The notes under the pieces are model-generated. The model searched no databases and was not told the DNA's origin. It saw nothing but the letters and a program-made list of their open reading frames with translations. Below, one piece after another: positions 1 to 12,720 of a stretch of 64,000 nt of DNA. The stretch comes from Cladopsammia gracilis. Lineage: Eukaryota > Cnidaria > Anthozoa > Scleractinia > Dendrophylliidae. Each line of letters opens with the position of its first letter. Position 1 is the stretch's first letter. The position numbers and the translations under genes were made by a program. The stretch is from assembly GCA_022457155.1 (NCBI GenBank), contig JAJGOT010000197.1:512001-576000 (forward strand), read 5' to 3'.

Positions 1-3000
1 TTCTAGCGAGCATTGCACACAGGTACTGTATCGTACGTCAACGCAATTGACTACCGGGTGGCTCAATCCAGAGCCAACCAATACTGTACCGTGCTGTTAG
101 GATGACAGGTAGTTTCAACGGGTCCCTGGCGAGCTCATCACGAGGGCTGTAGCTGAAAGGACGGTCTGTATTCAAGCAGGGGTCACCAACTCTCGTTTCT
201 GTACTTAATTTTCTGGATCAAAAATGCCAATAATATAAACTAACTACAGTTTTTCTTATAAAGACTTGTTGCTCTGTAATAATAGTATTATAATAATTTA
301 GCCTAAAATGTCACATTTCTGAAATCCGAATGAAGGAATGGACGAATTAACTAAGGTGATCCTGGAAATCTTGATGCAATGATGAAAGCAGTTGTATGTA
401 AAGCGCAGAATATATTCTGGCCTGACTGAATGGGATTCGAATTAACCCATGTACAACAAGAGCTCTGCCACCAATCTATCAATCCCCTCTGCTTACAATT
501 TGCGAGGAAATAAAGTTACTGTTGCAAATGTCTATTATGAAACATCACGGACAAGAACAGGGGATGACAACTTACCTTAGCAGAAGAGCCATCTGTTCAT
601 AAACCGTACTGACTGATTGTGTTTTAAGTTTGTAGATGTGTATCAACTAGACAGAAACGCTTAGTTGAATGGCAATAAAACTGAAGTCGTGTCTCTCATC
701 AAGTTTGGTAAGTTACTTTATAATAAAAAAAAATCAAATGATATGTTAATGTGACGTAATAAAATAGTAGCTACCTCAATCACCACCAACGGATAGGAAA
801 ATTGGAGAAAAATCCTCTGAGTTAGATGAGAACCACTTACATACCTACGCGAATATCAAAAGAAGTCCGGATTCGAAACCGGAGAAAAGTCTTTCTATAT
901 GCATAATGTTTATTTTTTAATTTTGTTTATTATTGGTTGTTACTTTTCATTTGTTATTTAAGGCGGGGTACACGTGAATTTGAATGAAATTTTAAGAGGT
1001 TTAAAGAAGGGATAGAAGAAAGAAAATGATTTTCGGAACACCAACAGATAATTGATACCCACGCAAGAGCACCCCAGGTTGCTAGTGGACTAACTTGATG
1101 TCCGTCTATTAATTATTAACTACAAATTCTAATTTTAAAACTTCACTAAATCTTCAATATTTCTTATTTTTCTTAATTTTACAAATCCTTTGAGAAAAAC
1201 TATTTCCTCCCAAACATACCCAAAAATCGCCCAAAAATTCACAAATCACCCCATAACATAGATTCACGGGATGAGCAGAGAGTTTTTGGATTGCTTGAGA
1301 CGTGAACGAGATATTTCCATTAAAGCCATGTCAAGTGGCGGAAAACTGATGGCGTTAATGTGGACCTCCGCCTTAATCAATGAATCTTTTCTTTTCGAGG
1401 GGATGGGGGGAGGGGGGAGGGGGGGGGGGGGGGGGGGGGCTAATGTTCTCCTTACGGCCAATAATGTTTGAAGGGCTAACTTTAATATCTTGTAATTTAT
1501 TATTTCTTTTTTTAGTTTGGTACAAACTACAACTCATGATGACCTTGATTCTTGGAAAAAGTCGACTGTGTGCTAAAAGAATAGAAGACTAATAGAACAA
1601 ACATTAAGGTATGCGAGCTTCGTAATAGTAGCTTAACTCTGGGGACTATTTTTTCTCGATTATTTTTTGGCAGACATTGTATAAACGGCTCAATAGAATA
1701 AAGCATTGCCAACGCTGTGTCATATAGCGTTCCTTTAGGTCAGCAACAAGTAAAGGTATCTGAGACGAAAATGCTTATTAGTGAGATTAGGGGACAAGGC
1801 CGGATAATAATAGTTGAATAGATAAAATAAACTGACTGAAAATATTCCAATCTCCAGTCTAGTCTGTACCTCAATATGGCAGTTAGGTTTTGGGTTTTGC
1901 GGACTACACTTTCAGATAATAATTATGCTTAACCGGCGCGCGTTCTCTCAAGTCATGTGTGCTTGCGCTGCTATTTCGGGACCAAATCATGAGCTCATTT
2001 TCCCCGGCTCGGAGAACAGAAAGCTGAGTCTAGTAAAATCCGTTATTCAACCACTAACCTTGAATCTGTTCTATTTTAGGGCGTTTTCTTTGGTTAGGAA
2101 GACACCATGAATTTGTTTATCTGGATTTTCACTTCACTGGAAACTGATACGCTAGCCTTTTAAGAGTGTTCACTTCATCGTAAAGAGTCAGACAGACAAA
2201 GCTGCTGTTTATGAAATCAAAAACAATGTTATTTTCTGACAATAATGATAAAAAAGTTATGGATAAAAGGGTTAGAATAATTTTTATATCGATGTCACAG
2301 CAGTGATTGCAAGTGTCTCGGTTGTACGAGAGAGACAACAACAATAATGACCAAATTTAGATCCATGAATAGTTTGCTGCTTCGAAAAGAAAACAATTTT
2401 CGTTCATTAATATTTTTATACAAAACAAAGATTTTCGATAGGGTGGTTTATATTGTGTTCTCTCATCTCGGTTTTCAAATTTTAGTCTATAGGACGACAA
2501 CTAGACATGAGTAGATTCAACCGCACATAATCTTTTCGGAGGTCTCTGTTTAAAGTGTACGTAATCTACATGCCGGGCCCGGTTATTCGAAAGCTAATTG
2601 GCACTAATATAGGACTTAAAACCAGTTTCTGCTGAATTATATGCCTTCCGGCCTTCTCGCGAGTGGAATTCATATTCAAAACAAAACATGAACTCGGGAC
2701 AAAAATGTTACAGAAATCCTCATTTAAAATTTAGCACTGAAGTAATAAAGCAAAAAAGAACTAACTAAAAACTAAATCAAAATAATAATCTTAATCTAAC
2801 ATTAAAGAAATAAATTACTATTGAACAGGTAATAAAAAAATAAAATGATAATATCAATGCAAAGAGGTATCACCTTTGAGCAGTTGTTCAGTTTAAGCAT
2901 ATCAGTGTGGATTTCTGTAAATTCCTCTCGTCCTACTTTCGTACTATGCTAGAATTAGCACTTTGGGCAAGAGAAACAGCCGCAAACTTGAGATAGGCGC

Positions 3001-3480
3001 GACTAAATTGGTTTTCGAACAACCGAGCCAACAACATTATTGTTAAAAGACAGCTGAACGAAAACATGCAAGTTTATAATTGAATTGAAAATTTTTTTAT
3101 ATTGCTTTGTAATATTTTATGCAACTGAATAAAATATTGTAATCGACTTTGGCTTGAGTAGCAGTCATTTTAAAGGCAACAAGGCCTGGAATGCGAAACA
3201 AGACACGTCGAGCTAACAATTTATACTTGAGATGTTTTTACGAGTTTTAAATGCTAAGGCACTGGTCCATGTAAGACTGAGCAACCTGTTCTTCTCACCT
3301 TTCTTGCTCTCTAAAATGACTGCTACCAGGCTACACAGCCTCCTCTTATTTTGTTCTACCTGTACACTCGCTGTAAAGAGCGAGTGTAGAAATGGAAAAC
3401 TAGAATTGCTTAAGGCTAAGCCTTGGAAATGTTCGGGTTCAACAAGAACAAGAGGCAGAGAGATACTTGCTCTTATTTGA
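1..3480. other. No recognisable gene
   Basis: AT-rich sequence with only short open frames, none resembling a protein family I know or showing paired splice sites. It holds a G-rich tract (about 1398..1439) that is nearly pure poly-G. A stretch near 3588..3615 recurs almost exactly at 28636..28664, so at least one small dispersed repeat is present. Confidence 0.6.
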
Positions 3481-3639
3481 CCTGTAACTCAGTCGCCCAT
3501 ACACTTTCATCAACTCTCATACGCTATCGTTATTTTTTACCATATGCGCGCGTTTTCATCTGACTCCCATGCGTTACAATAAACAACAACAAACAAAACT
3601 TTATTAGGCATATATAAACCTCGATGTATCCTTAACAAA

Positions 3640-4860
3640 CTTACTACCCTCTCATCAACTCTCAATAGCGGTTTCGTCCACCACTTTGCGGCCTTCGATC
3701 AAGGTCATTCGATCTCTTCAACTTTCTTGAGCTCATATCAACTTCTTCTTATCTCGTCAAAGTTACCGATCTTTTAAAACTTTAATCATAAACTCGCTTG
3801 CGTTCTCGTATGCTGTAAGCGATTCGCAGAGGTTTTGTCAACGTTCGTGCGATGTCGTCACCAACCATGCGCTCTTATCATTTTCCATAACCTCTCGCCA
3901 ACCTTCGTACGCAGTCATCAACCCTTTTGCTGCCTGATCAAACCCTTGGTGGCTCATAAAAACTCTCTTTAGCTATAGTCTACAACGGTTCGCTGTTGTC
4001 GACTCTCAGGGGCTCACGTCAAACTTCGTACGATGTCGTGAACTATAATGCGGTCTCTATCGTGTCGTCAATTACCACGAGGTCTTACCAGCTATTACGC
4101 ATTTTAATCAAATTAGTCTAATACTCTCTGAACACTTAACTTTGAAGTGCTATTTCAAACCTTTGTACGCTCCATCGCTTCACACTCTAGCTTTCTTGTC
4201 AACCTTCGTACGCTGTAATCAACCTTTAATCTTTTATTGAGAATGTAATTGCCGATAGCGAGGGCAATCCGGCAATGTTATCATTTGTCATTCGCTCTCG
4301 TCAATCTTCGTACATGGTCGTTCACTCTTTAACTTTCTCGTCCACCTTCGTACGCTCTCGTCAATCTCCGTACATGGTCGTTTACTCTCCAGCTTTCTCG
4401 TGTACCTTCGTACGCTCTCCTCAATATTCGTACATGGTCGTTCACTCTCAAGCTTTCTCGTCCACCCTTGTACTCTCTCGTCAATCTTCGTACATGGTCG
4501 TTCACTCTCTAGCTCTCTCGTCAACCTTCGTACGCTCTCTTCGATATTCATACATAGTCGTCCACTCTCAAGCTTTCTAGTCCACCTTCGTACTCTTTCG
4601 TCAAACTTCGTACATGGTCGTTCACTAGCTCTCAAGCGTTCTCGTCCACCTTCGCACGCTTTCGTCAATCTTCGTACATGGTCATTCACTCTCTAGCTTT
4701 CTTGTCAATCTTCGTACGCTCTTGTCGTTCTTCGTACATGGTCGTTCACTCTCCAGCTTTCTCACCCACCTTCATAGGCTGTCATCAACTATCATGTGCT
4801 GCATCAGTTCTCCTTTGCTCTCTTCAATCCTTGTATACCCTGGTCAATTCTCGTGCGCAA
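3640..4860. repeat. 60-bp minisatellite
   Basis: Tandem array with a period of about 60 bp. It is clear from 4275 to 4790, where each unit contains TCGTACATGGTCGTTCACTC followed by variants of TAGCTTTCTCGTC. Units upstream (3640..4270) are more diverged. The overlapping open frames on both strands (100-133 aa) are products of the repeat and are not called as genes. Confidence 0.85.
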
Positions 4861-5291
4861 AAAACTTTTGAAACGACTCGGACGACCGGGACGACCGGGA
4901 CGATTATATGAGAACCAGCCTTAAGGAATTTACCAGAATACAAAAAGGCGCCTTTACATAACAATAAAAAAATTATGTACATTATATACGAGTCTGAATA
5001 ACAAGAAATCAGACTAATTGGAGAACGCTATCTTCAAGTAGTTTCTATTTACAAGGGAACCCTTTAATTTCTCTTATGAAGACCTTAGGGAGGATGCATT
5101 TGTGTATTTGCTCTCTTAGCCGACCTCCCCCCCCCCCCAACCCTCGAGTTAGTAATGGATGAGTCAATTCCAGCAGTGTCCATCCCCCCCCCTCCCGTGC
5201 CACTTACACATGTTGCTATCCCGGGGGTGGGCATGAGTAAATCTTGCTTGGCTCCGGGGGGCGGGTATTAGCAAAACCGTCATTTACCCAG

Positions 5292-5440
5292 GGGAATTTG
5301 ACAGCCACGTGGCTTCGGCCTGGCAGTTTGACAACTCTTCAAACATGGTATCCTTCAAGGACTTTATTGGCAAGAACGAGGAGTTTGTCGGAGAATGGCT
5401 GGTCCAGCAAGGGCTAGAAAAGCTTGTAGACATTTTTTAA
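5292..5440 (+). pseudogene. Degenerate exon-like fragment, unknown protein
   Basis: An open stretch follows an acceptor-like TTACCCAG and encodes about 49 residues including FKDFIGKNEEFVGEWLVQQG and then LEKLVDIF before TAA. The stop overlaps a run of six T. With one T fewer the frame would read through into a consensus donor (AAG then GTATGT), so a one-base slippage probably made the stop. It is probably a remnant of a transposon-borne gene; I do not recognise the family. Confidence 0.35.
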
Positions 5441-5811
5441 GGTATGTTTGACCGTCAATGATATCAAATTATTCAATATTTATTTATAAATAGATATGGT
5501 GCATGAAGTAAAATAATGATATGATTTACAAAATTTATTTTTGTCTGTGATACTTTTTTAAAATACGAATGACCATTCGGACACTTGATATGCAAATACT
5601 ATAGTCAAACAACATTAAAACTTGTACTGCATGATTTAATAGATGAAAATGGATGAATAAATTTAATAAACCTCATTTTTTCTCAACTTACGGTACTCTA
5701 GTCTGTTCACTGGCTCTAGCTACAAGACAAATATTATTTAAACTTGAGCTGTATGAACCCCGTCCGCGGGGAATTCCTTGTCCCCGGCTTACTTGTTACT
5801 TGTCGCTACTA

Positions 5812-5912
5812 TCGGAAGGCGGCGGAAGGCGGAAGGCGGAAGGCGGAAGGCGGAAGGCGGAAGGCGGAAGGCGGAAGGCGGAAGGCGGAAGGCGGAAGGC
5901 GGAAGGCGGACG
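5812..5912. repeat. (GGAAGGC)n heptamer satellite
   Basis: About 13 head-to-tail copies of the 7-mer GGAAGGC. It is followed directly by another 7-bp array built on TTACTTG (about 5912..5970). The same pair of arrays recurs at 31208..31345 with fewer GGAAGGC units. Confidence 0.9.
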
Positions 5913-6193
5913 GCTTACTTGCTTACTTGTTACTTGTTACTTGTTACTTGTTACTTGTCCGCGGCTTACTTGTCCCCACCGTGGGGAATTTTACCATTAA
6001 AAAAAAAACGAAAATGCCCGGGGGTTGGCCCGGGGGGGGGGGGGGGGATGGGCACTGCTGGAATTGACTCATCCATAAGTCCACTAGTTTGCCACAAATT
6101 ATCCGAACTAATTATCATTTCGAAGTTTATTACAAAGTGCGACAGATCATTTTATTACAAAGTGCGACAGCTATTTTATTACAAACTATGATT

Positions 6194-7948
6194 CCTCGCG
6201 AAGCGAGGGCCGAAGGCCCGAGCGTAGCGAGGTTAATAAATTTGTCGTCCCTCGGGAGCTGAGCCGCGTGAATTCGAGCGAAAAATATATTTATATATAT
6301 ATATATTTATATACTCGATGGTGTCCGGCAGTTGCCTGGCAACAAAAATCGCGACCGCTGACAATGGCGTATTCATGTTTATTGACCTTTATTCATGGCG
6401 GCCGTGCCGGCGGCCGTTTAACCTTTTAATGTTTACTCTCGGTGAAACACAACCAATTTCTGATGCAAATGAGAAAGAACAGAAAAGACAAAAACGCTGG
6501 ATTCCACAAGTGGCTGGAAATCCTTGTCCGTGTAAATTAACCACCGAAACTCCGCTGAACGGTGACTTGAAATTCAGCGCGATCGCGATCGAGCAACGAA
6601 GAGACCGGCAACGAGAGCATAGATTACAAAGACTTCGAACAGCCTAGGCACGCCGTTTGACTAGGTTCAAACGCCTTGACAAAATGCCGCCATTAGAATT
6701 CTGAACGAAACCGATCAGGAGAGGCGACACCGACTGGAAGTGTTGGACAAAATGATTCTGATCTTTGTAGATCGACTCAACGAGAGGTGGCAAGAATTAC
6801 ACGATCACCTAAATACTCGTGACGAATATCTTTCATACTTGATACGGTAGGGAAAAGCAAACACTGATTACAGGGAAGGCTCAGAGAAGAAGAGCGATTA
6901 AGAAATGTAGCTCAAATCACCGGCTAAACTACTGAGAGGATAATCAAACACTGAAAATAATTATCTTACTACACACTGTAATTATTAGATGTTTATTGAT
7001 ATTCTCACTAACGTCACTAACGAACTTTTTAAATGATCAAAACTACAGATAAATAATCAAAACTACAGATCACACAGGTGCAAATTATTTCCCAAATATA
7101 CAACATTTACATGATGTAGCATTGTTTGTGAATGAAACAGTGATCGAGTTGTATACGTATACAGTATCTTGAGTTTACAGCATTCTTCATAAAATAGTTC
7201 AATGTTCAATAAGAAATAATATTCGAATGGTTTAGTAAAAAGAATTTCTGTTTACAATTTGGATAAAAACATTTTCTTAGGAAAAAACAATTTTCTGTTA
7301 GCAATCAGGACCAACTAATGTCAATGGGTAGCAACCGTATACATGTACCTAAACACATGACACATCAACATTACTGCTTCACATTTATTATTGGAACGGC
7401 GATCAGTATCTTAAATCTCCTCACAATATCAGTGTACGAGCAAGTACATAGATTATACAAGTTGAGAACCTGATCACCTTCAACATAAGTTGTCTGTGGA
7501 AATTGAATACAAATTCACTGTAGTTATATGGCTATGTGAACTGCATTGACACCAGTAAGGAAAATGTACATCAACAAATTAATTTTGATTTCAATATTTT
7601 TAAAGGTGCTAACTGGTCATGAAGGCCTAAGTCCTCATCTTAACCTATAAATTCTCCATCCAGATCTCTATACATTGCTTATGGTATTTGCATAGTCCCA
7701 TGGCTTTTACAGCCACCCACAGCTCAAAACCCAACACTGACTAACACCAGCTCCCATTTATTTTATTTTAGGAAGACAGGGCACAAAGTACAACTTAAAT
7801 TGAAGAGACTGAGAACGAAAATGTCTCAACTTTAAATGAGGTCAATTGCCAGCAAGCAACCCAACCTCTCCATTTATATCAGAAATTCCATCTCTCCCTC
7901 CCACATCGCTAAAATTTTGGACTGCATTCTCCCCCGAGCTTCGCGAGG
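6194..7948. mobile_element. 1.75-kb insertion with CCTCGCGAAGC ends
   Basis: This segment is missing from the otherwise parallel block at 31560. Its ends are inverted copies of CCTCGCGAAGC (6194..6204 and 7938..7948). It contains a (TA)n tract at about 6283..6315 and a 109-aa open frame (6318..6647) with no recognisable domain. It is probably a non-autonomous element or remnant; the class is unknown. Confidence 0.45.
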
Positions 7949-7969
7949 TTCTGCGAGACACGTATTTCT

Positions 7970-9640
7970 AGTAGGTATTTAACACAAAGTGCGATGATAT
8001 TATTACAAAGTGCGATAGGCATTACAAAGTGCAACGATTATTACAAAGTACAGCCGGGTTCCATATGATCGCCACGATCGCTGCGATCGCTGAAAAAAAA
8101 GTTCAGCGATCGTAGTGATCATATGGAAACCACTCTCCGGCGATCGTAGCGATCACAGCGATCGCAGCGACAACGATCGCTGCGATTCTATCTCAGCGAT
8201 CGTGGCGATCGTAGCGATCATATGGAAACCATTCTCCAGCGATCGTAGCGACAGCAAAAATATCAAGATGCACTGCGTACGCCCACTCATTTCATGATGG
8301 CTGCTAACACGAACGCTGAGAAAGGGTGCGATTTGGCCCTTTTTATGGAAGAAGTGCAAAGATACGACTGTCTTTATAACAAATTTTAAAAACAAGCTTC
8401 AAGTAAGAGTCGACGATTCACAGCCGCCATGTTGAATTTCAAGAATGGCGCGAATGATATTGTCAGATCCAGGTCCACTCGATCTTCATTCACTTTCTCA
8501 GCGATCGCAGCGATCATATGGAAACCATCAATCAGAGCGATCGCAACGTTACGATCATATGGAAACCGGGCTTACAAAAGAACAGGGTGTCCGTAAAGCG
8601 GGGTTCCAATTCCATCGGAAAGTCGTCGAAAAGTGAGACTGTGGTGTAGGGTGACTGTTTATTCATTGTAACCTATCAGGAGTCGACTGCCCACTGCCGT
8701 AGTGTACCGGCCGTGGCGTTTCATTGTTTTGGAACAACACGCAACCAACCGTGGATCTACTGCACGTGAAACAGAATAGAGAAAGGTGTGACAGGCTGAC
8801 TGCGAGGAAAATTCTGGGAAAAACGCTGTTGAAGGTGAGATAATCAGCTCCATAACTGTCGCTGAAAATCAGTGTTCAAATGCGAAAGTTCGAGCGCAAA
8901 TATTGAACGGTTGGCTGCTGGCATGGTAGCTGCAAACGTAGCTGCGAAGTTAGAAATACGCCGCTACAAAGGGTTGCAGAGACAGTGACAAGGAAAAATA
9001 AGACCCGATATATGAAGACCATGCGAATTTTTTAAACAAGCAAAAGTTATGTGCCTTATATCATATTGCATGTACTTCAATATAGTCCAAGCGAAATTGT
9101 TGCGGCCATAAAATAATACATTAAATAAGATAATAAGATATTGTGTGGAAGGCGTTGATTATGAATCACTCAATCCCGCTGAAACTGTAGCAGCAGAACA
9201 ATTTTATATACCATTTATACCTAATATTTCAAGCTAGGCAATGAACCAGCAGCTGTGTGACTTGTTTTTGAAAATTAACCTAACAATCAAAGGCTACAGC
9301 CGTCTGGTCATGGTCGTACGTAGTTTATAAACAAAACACATTCTGAAACGAAACATGCGAGAGCTATTCTTGTTAACCATTCAAAGTATTCAAAGTACCA
9401 TGTGAAGTTATAAGGGCGTAAAATTAGAAAGCGAAAGGACTTATCCGACAGCGAAAATCAAAAACGTGTGATGCAGTTTTCGGAGAATTTTAATACTAAA
9501 AGAATCCAGTTCATCGAACAATCGAATGGCTTGACATTCGTGACCCAAATTTTGGTCGGGACGGCGGAATTTAAGAATTAACCCTATTGGAGACCCTCTA
9601 AGCAGCATAGACTCGTACATTTCATTCGCTAATGTGATAG
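7970..9640. repeat. Duplicated repeat block X, first part
   Basis: Nearly collinear with 31565..33210. From 8050 to 8590 it is dominated by inverted and direct copies of a motif built on GCGATCGTAGCGATCATATG followed by GAAACC, giving many CGATCG sites. The 8640..9600 part is a diverged relative of 10465..11480, which suggests an older internal duplication. No gene is supported. Confidence 0.75.
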
Positions 9641-10294
9641 TGCATGTGCGCCATGTTTCATATTGAAAACTGAAATACCCGGAAAATTTTTTTGGTTGTT
9701 GTTACTATCATTTCCTCTGGTTATATTTAACTTTTCGAGTTGAACGACAACGCTAAATCTAATTTACAATTCAATGTCAAGGGGCAATGCTTTTCCACAC
9801 GCTTTAGAGAAAGATTTAGATCTTTCGGAAGTTTGCCGCTTCTGGTGTCAATTACTATCTCCAAATTTGGGGTCGCACTGGTCGCACATGGAATTTAAAT
9901 CACGATTTAACTCTTCAGTGCGGCCTCAGCCCCTATGAAAAACCAAAATTATATTTGTAGCAATACAAACCTAAACAATTGCTCCCACCCCTCCCCCCCC
10001 CCCTCCCGTGCATCCGCTCCAGAAAGGCATTATGTTGTATCAACGGAAGTCATGAGGTGCGTTTGTTCAACGCATGACCCTTTTTGAAAAAAAAATATGT
10101 AAGGTTGTTTTAGATATATATCGCGTTCGGCAAATTAAAAAAATATATATCTTATGATTCGCGACCACCAGAGGAGCATTATGTACATTCCAACGTTTTC
10201 ACTATCAGTCAGAGGTCTTTCAACAAAAATAGTATCATGTTAGCATTTTCGACCACCACTTTTTCCGCGTTTCAACTTCCTGCGTATACTTCTA
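9641..10294. repeat. Duplicated repeat block X, middle part
   Basis: Matches 34721..35392 in the second block with only scattered differences and small indels. It includes a C-run (about 9987..10010). No coding sequence is recognised. Confidence 0.7.
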
Positions 10295-10423
10295 TAGCCT
10301 GCATGACAGGCGCTTTATGAGCCAAGCGGGGAGAGCGAAGCATTTCGAGCGAAGCATTTCGCGAAGCATTTCGCGCGAATCGCTCGCCCCGCTTGGCTCA
10401 TAAAGCGCCTGTCATGCAGGCTA
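10295..10423. mobile_element. Foldback MITE, 9-bp target duplication
   Basis: A 129-bp near-palindrome begins TAGCCTGCATGACAGGCGC and ends with the reverse complement. It is flanked by the 9-bp direct repeat ATACTTCTA (10286..10294 and 10424..10432). The parallel block at 35385 lacks it. A 9-bp duplication is typical of Mutator-like elements; assignment to that superfamily is inference. The termini resemble those of the element at 23338..23502. Confidence 0.85.
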
Positions 10424-10432
10424 ATACTTCTA

Positions 10433-11480
10433 CCGCAAGTGGTCGAAATTTCTTGTGCTGAAGGGTGACTGTTTATTTTAATAAAAATGTAACCAATCAG
10501 GAGTCGAGCTACTGCAGTGTTTATCTGTACCGGCCGTGGCGTAGCCGTGTTCTGAAACAACACGCAACCGTGGATCTACATAACTGCGGTGGAACAAAAT
10601 AGAGAGAAAAGTAATACAGGCTGACTGCGAGGAAAACCCTGGGACAAAAGCTGTTGAAGGTGAGATAATCAGCTCCATAACTGTCGCTGAAAATCAGTGT
10701 TCAAATGCGAAAATATTGAACGCTTTTGGCTACTGGCATGACGGATCATCAGCTATTGCAACAGTACTGCCTGAGTCAAATTGTTCCATATTGTTATTAT
10801 TTATCTTTTTAAAATTAGTGCGTATTGAACTTTGGTCAGCATTTTCTCCACACCGACCAGCAAATGTAGCTGGGAAGTTAGAAATACGGCGCTAAAAAGG
10901 GTTGCGGAGTTATTGTGGTAGTGTAAAAAAAGACTGTGACTAAGGAAATTAAAACCACCGATATGTGTGGTCGTTGAAATGAATTGAACAATTCAAAGAC
11001 CTCGCGAATTTTCCAAACAAGCAAAATATTGTGCAGAAGAACTTGAATCGCAGTTTTAAAGGCTTTGGTGTTGATTACAATCATTCAAACCTTCGCTATA
11101 CAAAATGTACAACCTTCTGAAACCGTAGCAGCAGAACCATTACACATACCATTTATACCCTAATATTTCAAGCTAGGCAATGAATCAGTTGTAGCTGTGT
11201 GACTTGTTTTTGAAAATTAACCTAACAATCAAAGACTACAGCCGTCTAGTCGTACGTAGTTCAGTTATAAACAAAACAAATTGCGAGAGGTTATTCTTAT
11301 AAAATATAAACCAAAGTATGATGTCAAGTTATAAGGGCGTCAAATTAGGAAGCCAAAGGACTTTTTATCCTGCAGCGAAAATCAAGAACGTGTGATTTAG
11401 TTTTCGGAGAATTTTGATACCGAAGGAATCCAGTTCATCACACGATCGAATGGCTTGACATTCGTGACCTATTTCTAGCC
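10433..11480. repeat. Duplicated repeat block X, last part
   Basis: Matches 39721..40788 and, more distantly, 8640..9600 and 32220..33200. Short open frames are not conserved between copies, so this is treated as non-coding repeat sequence. Confidence 0.7.
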
Positions 11481-12440
11481 GTGACGTACGTACATGCAAT
11501 TATCTATATACTATATCTAAAACAGATATACAGTCGAACCATACGTATGACACCCAGCCCGATATGGAAGGCCAAAACTGATCATTTATTCGAGTGTTCA
11601 CCCTAAATAAGTGAAATAGGTTAGTTTTTGTGGTCGTCAGAATCTTAGCGTATTAATCAGTTATCTGATTTAGGGCTTAACTGCAGATGGATTTTTATAG
11701 CATTATTCCGATTTGTTAATGCGTATTGTCACGCGTAGTGTCAAGCAAAGCATGCAAGGAGTCAGGATTTTGAAAATTAATGTTCGAACATTAGTTTTCA
11801 AAAACTCCTGACTCTCTGCATGCGTGCGAGATATCCTACATTCTCGTCCCCAAGGCCTGGTTGTTCGAAAGCCGATTAACGCTAATCCCGGATTAAAAGT
11901 TAACCGAGGATTTCATTTCTCCGTTTAAAAATGTTTCAAAGGTCTTTTGCAGCTGGTAGTGAAGACAAGTTAAAGTCGAAGCTGAAGGGCAGAAAACTTT
12001 AGGAAATTTTTAATTGTTGAGTTGTTTAACTGGATTCAAAATTGACGCTAATCCTGGGTTAGCTTAATCGTGCTTTGAACAACCCGGCCCAGAGCTCCAC
12101 AGTTTTTTTTAAATTGCGTCTCGTGTAGCTCTGATAATGGACAAAAATTCGATTTTTTTGATTGGCCGTTTAAAAATGAATGCGCAACAAGGTAAAACAT
12201 TTTACCTTCTACGCAACCCCTGTGGAACTGGAAATATGGCAACCACAGCAACAGAACCAATGTTTCAATTTCAACGCAATCAGTGTAGTGTAGTGTAGTG
12301 TGTGGCTTGCTTGAAACAAAATGATAAGCGACCAATGTCACCCAGATTTGTTGTTTGGTTTAGCAGGTAAAGAGATACGGCTGCTAAATTTCAAAGGGTA
12401 TCGGGATTGCCGCTAAATGTGAGCAATTCCATTTTAGAAA
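11481..12440. other. No gene recognised
   Basis: No supported coding sequence. A 97-aa minus-strand open frame (12048..12341) has no recognisable domain and no splice context. Confidence 0.5.
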
Positions 12441-12720
12441 ACAAAAGGCTACACTGGTAGCCTATACTCGTGCGCTTGCGTAAGAAAGTTTTACGTTTTT
12501 TTTTTAAATGGGTCACGCACCCCCCCCCCCCCCCCCCCCCCCCCCGCCACCCAACGAATTTTGCGTGATACACTAAGGAACACGATGAGACACGTTTTCT
12601 GTACTCGCTTTGAATATTTAATTTATTGATTCCCGAGCAAATACACACTCGTCTTTTATTTCCCAAACCGTGACTTCTTTCCGTTGCATTTGAAAAGACT
12701 ACTTTTAAAAGCAATGAAAT
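12440..12720. repeat. Dispersed repeat, copy 1
   Basis: Shares AGGCTAC...TAGCCTATACTC and a longer 3' part (GAAAAGACTACTTTTAAAAG) with 13585..13790. Copy 1 carries a poly-C tract (about 12520..12545). Confidence 0.7.

Larger units (their letters stand above)
5155..6076. mobile_element. Element with inverted termini and heptamer core
   Basis: The left end (ATGGATGAGTCAATTCCAGC from 5155) is the reverse complement of the right end (to 6076), and both sides carry C or G runs next to the repeat. The interior holds an exon-like remnant (5292..5440) and the heptamer satellites. A second copy of the right part is at 31165..31460. I see no certain target-site duplication, so the superfamily is unknown. 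Confidence 0.55.

Noticed and set aside
4275..4696. Overlapping 98-133-aa frames on both strands
   Set aside because: Products of a 60-bp minisatellite; period is a multiple of three so frames stay open by chance.
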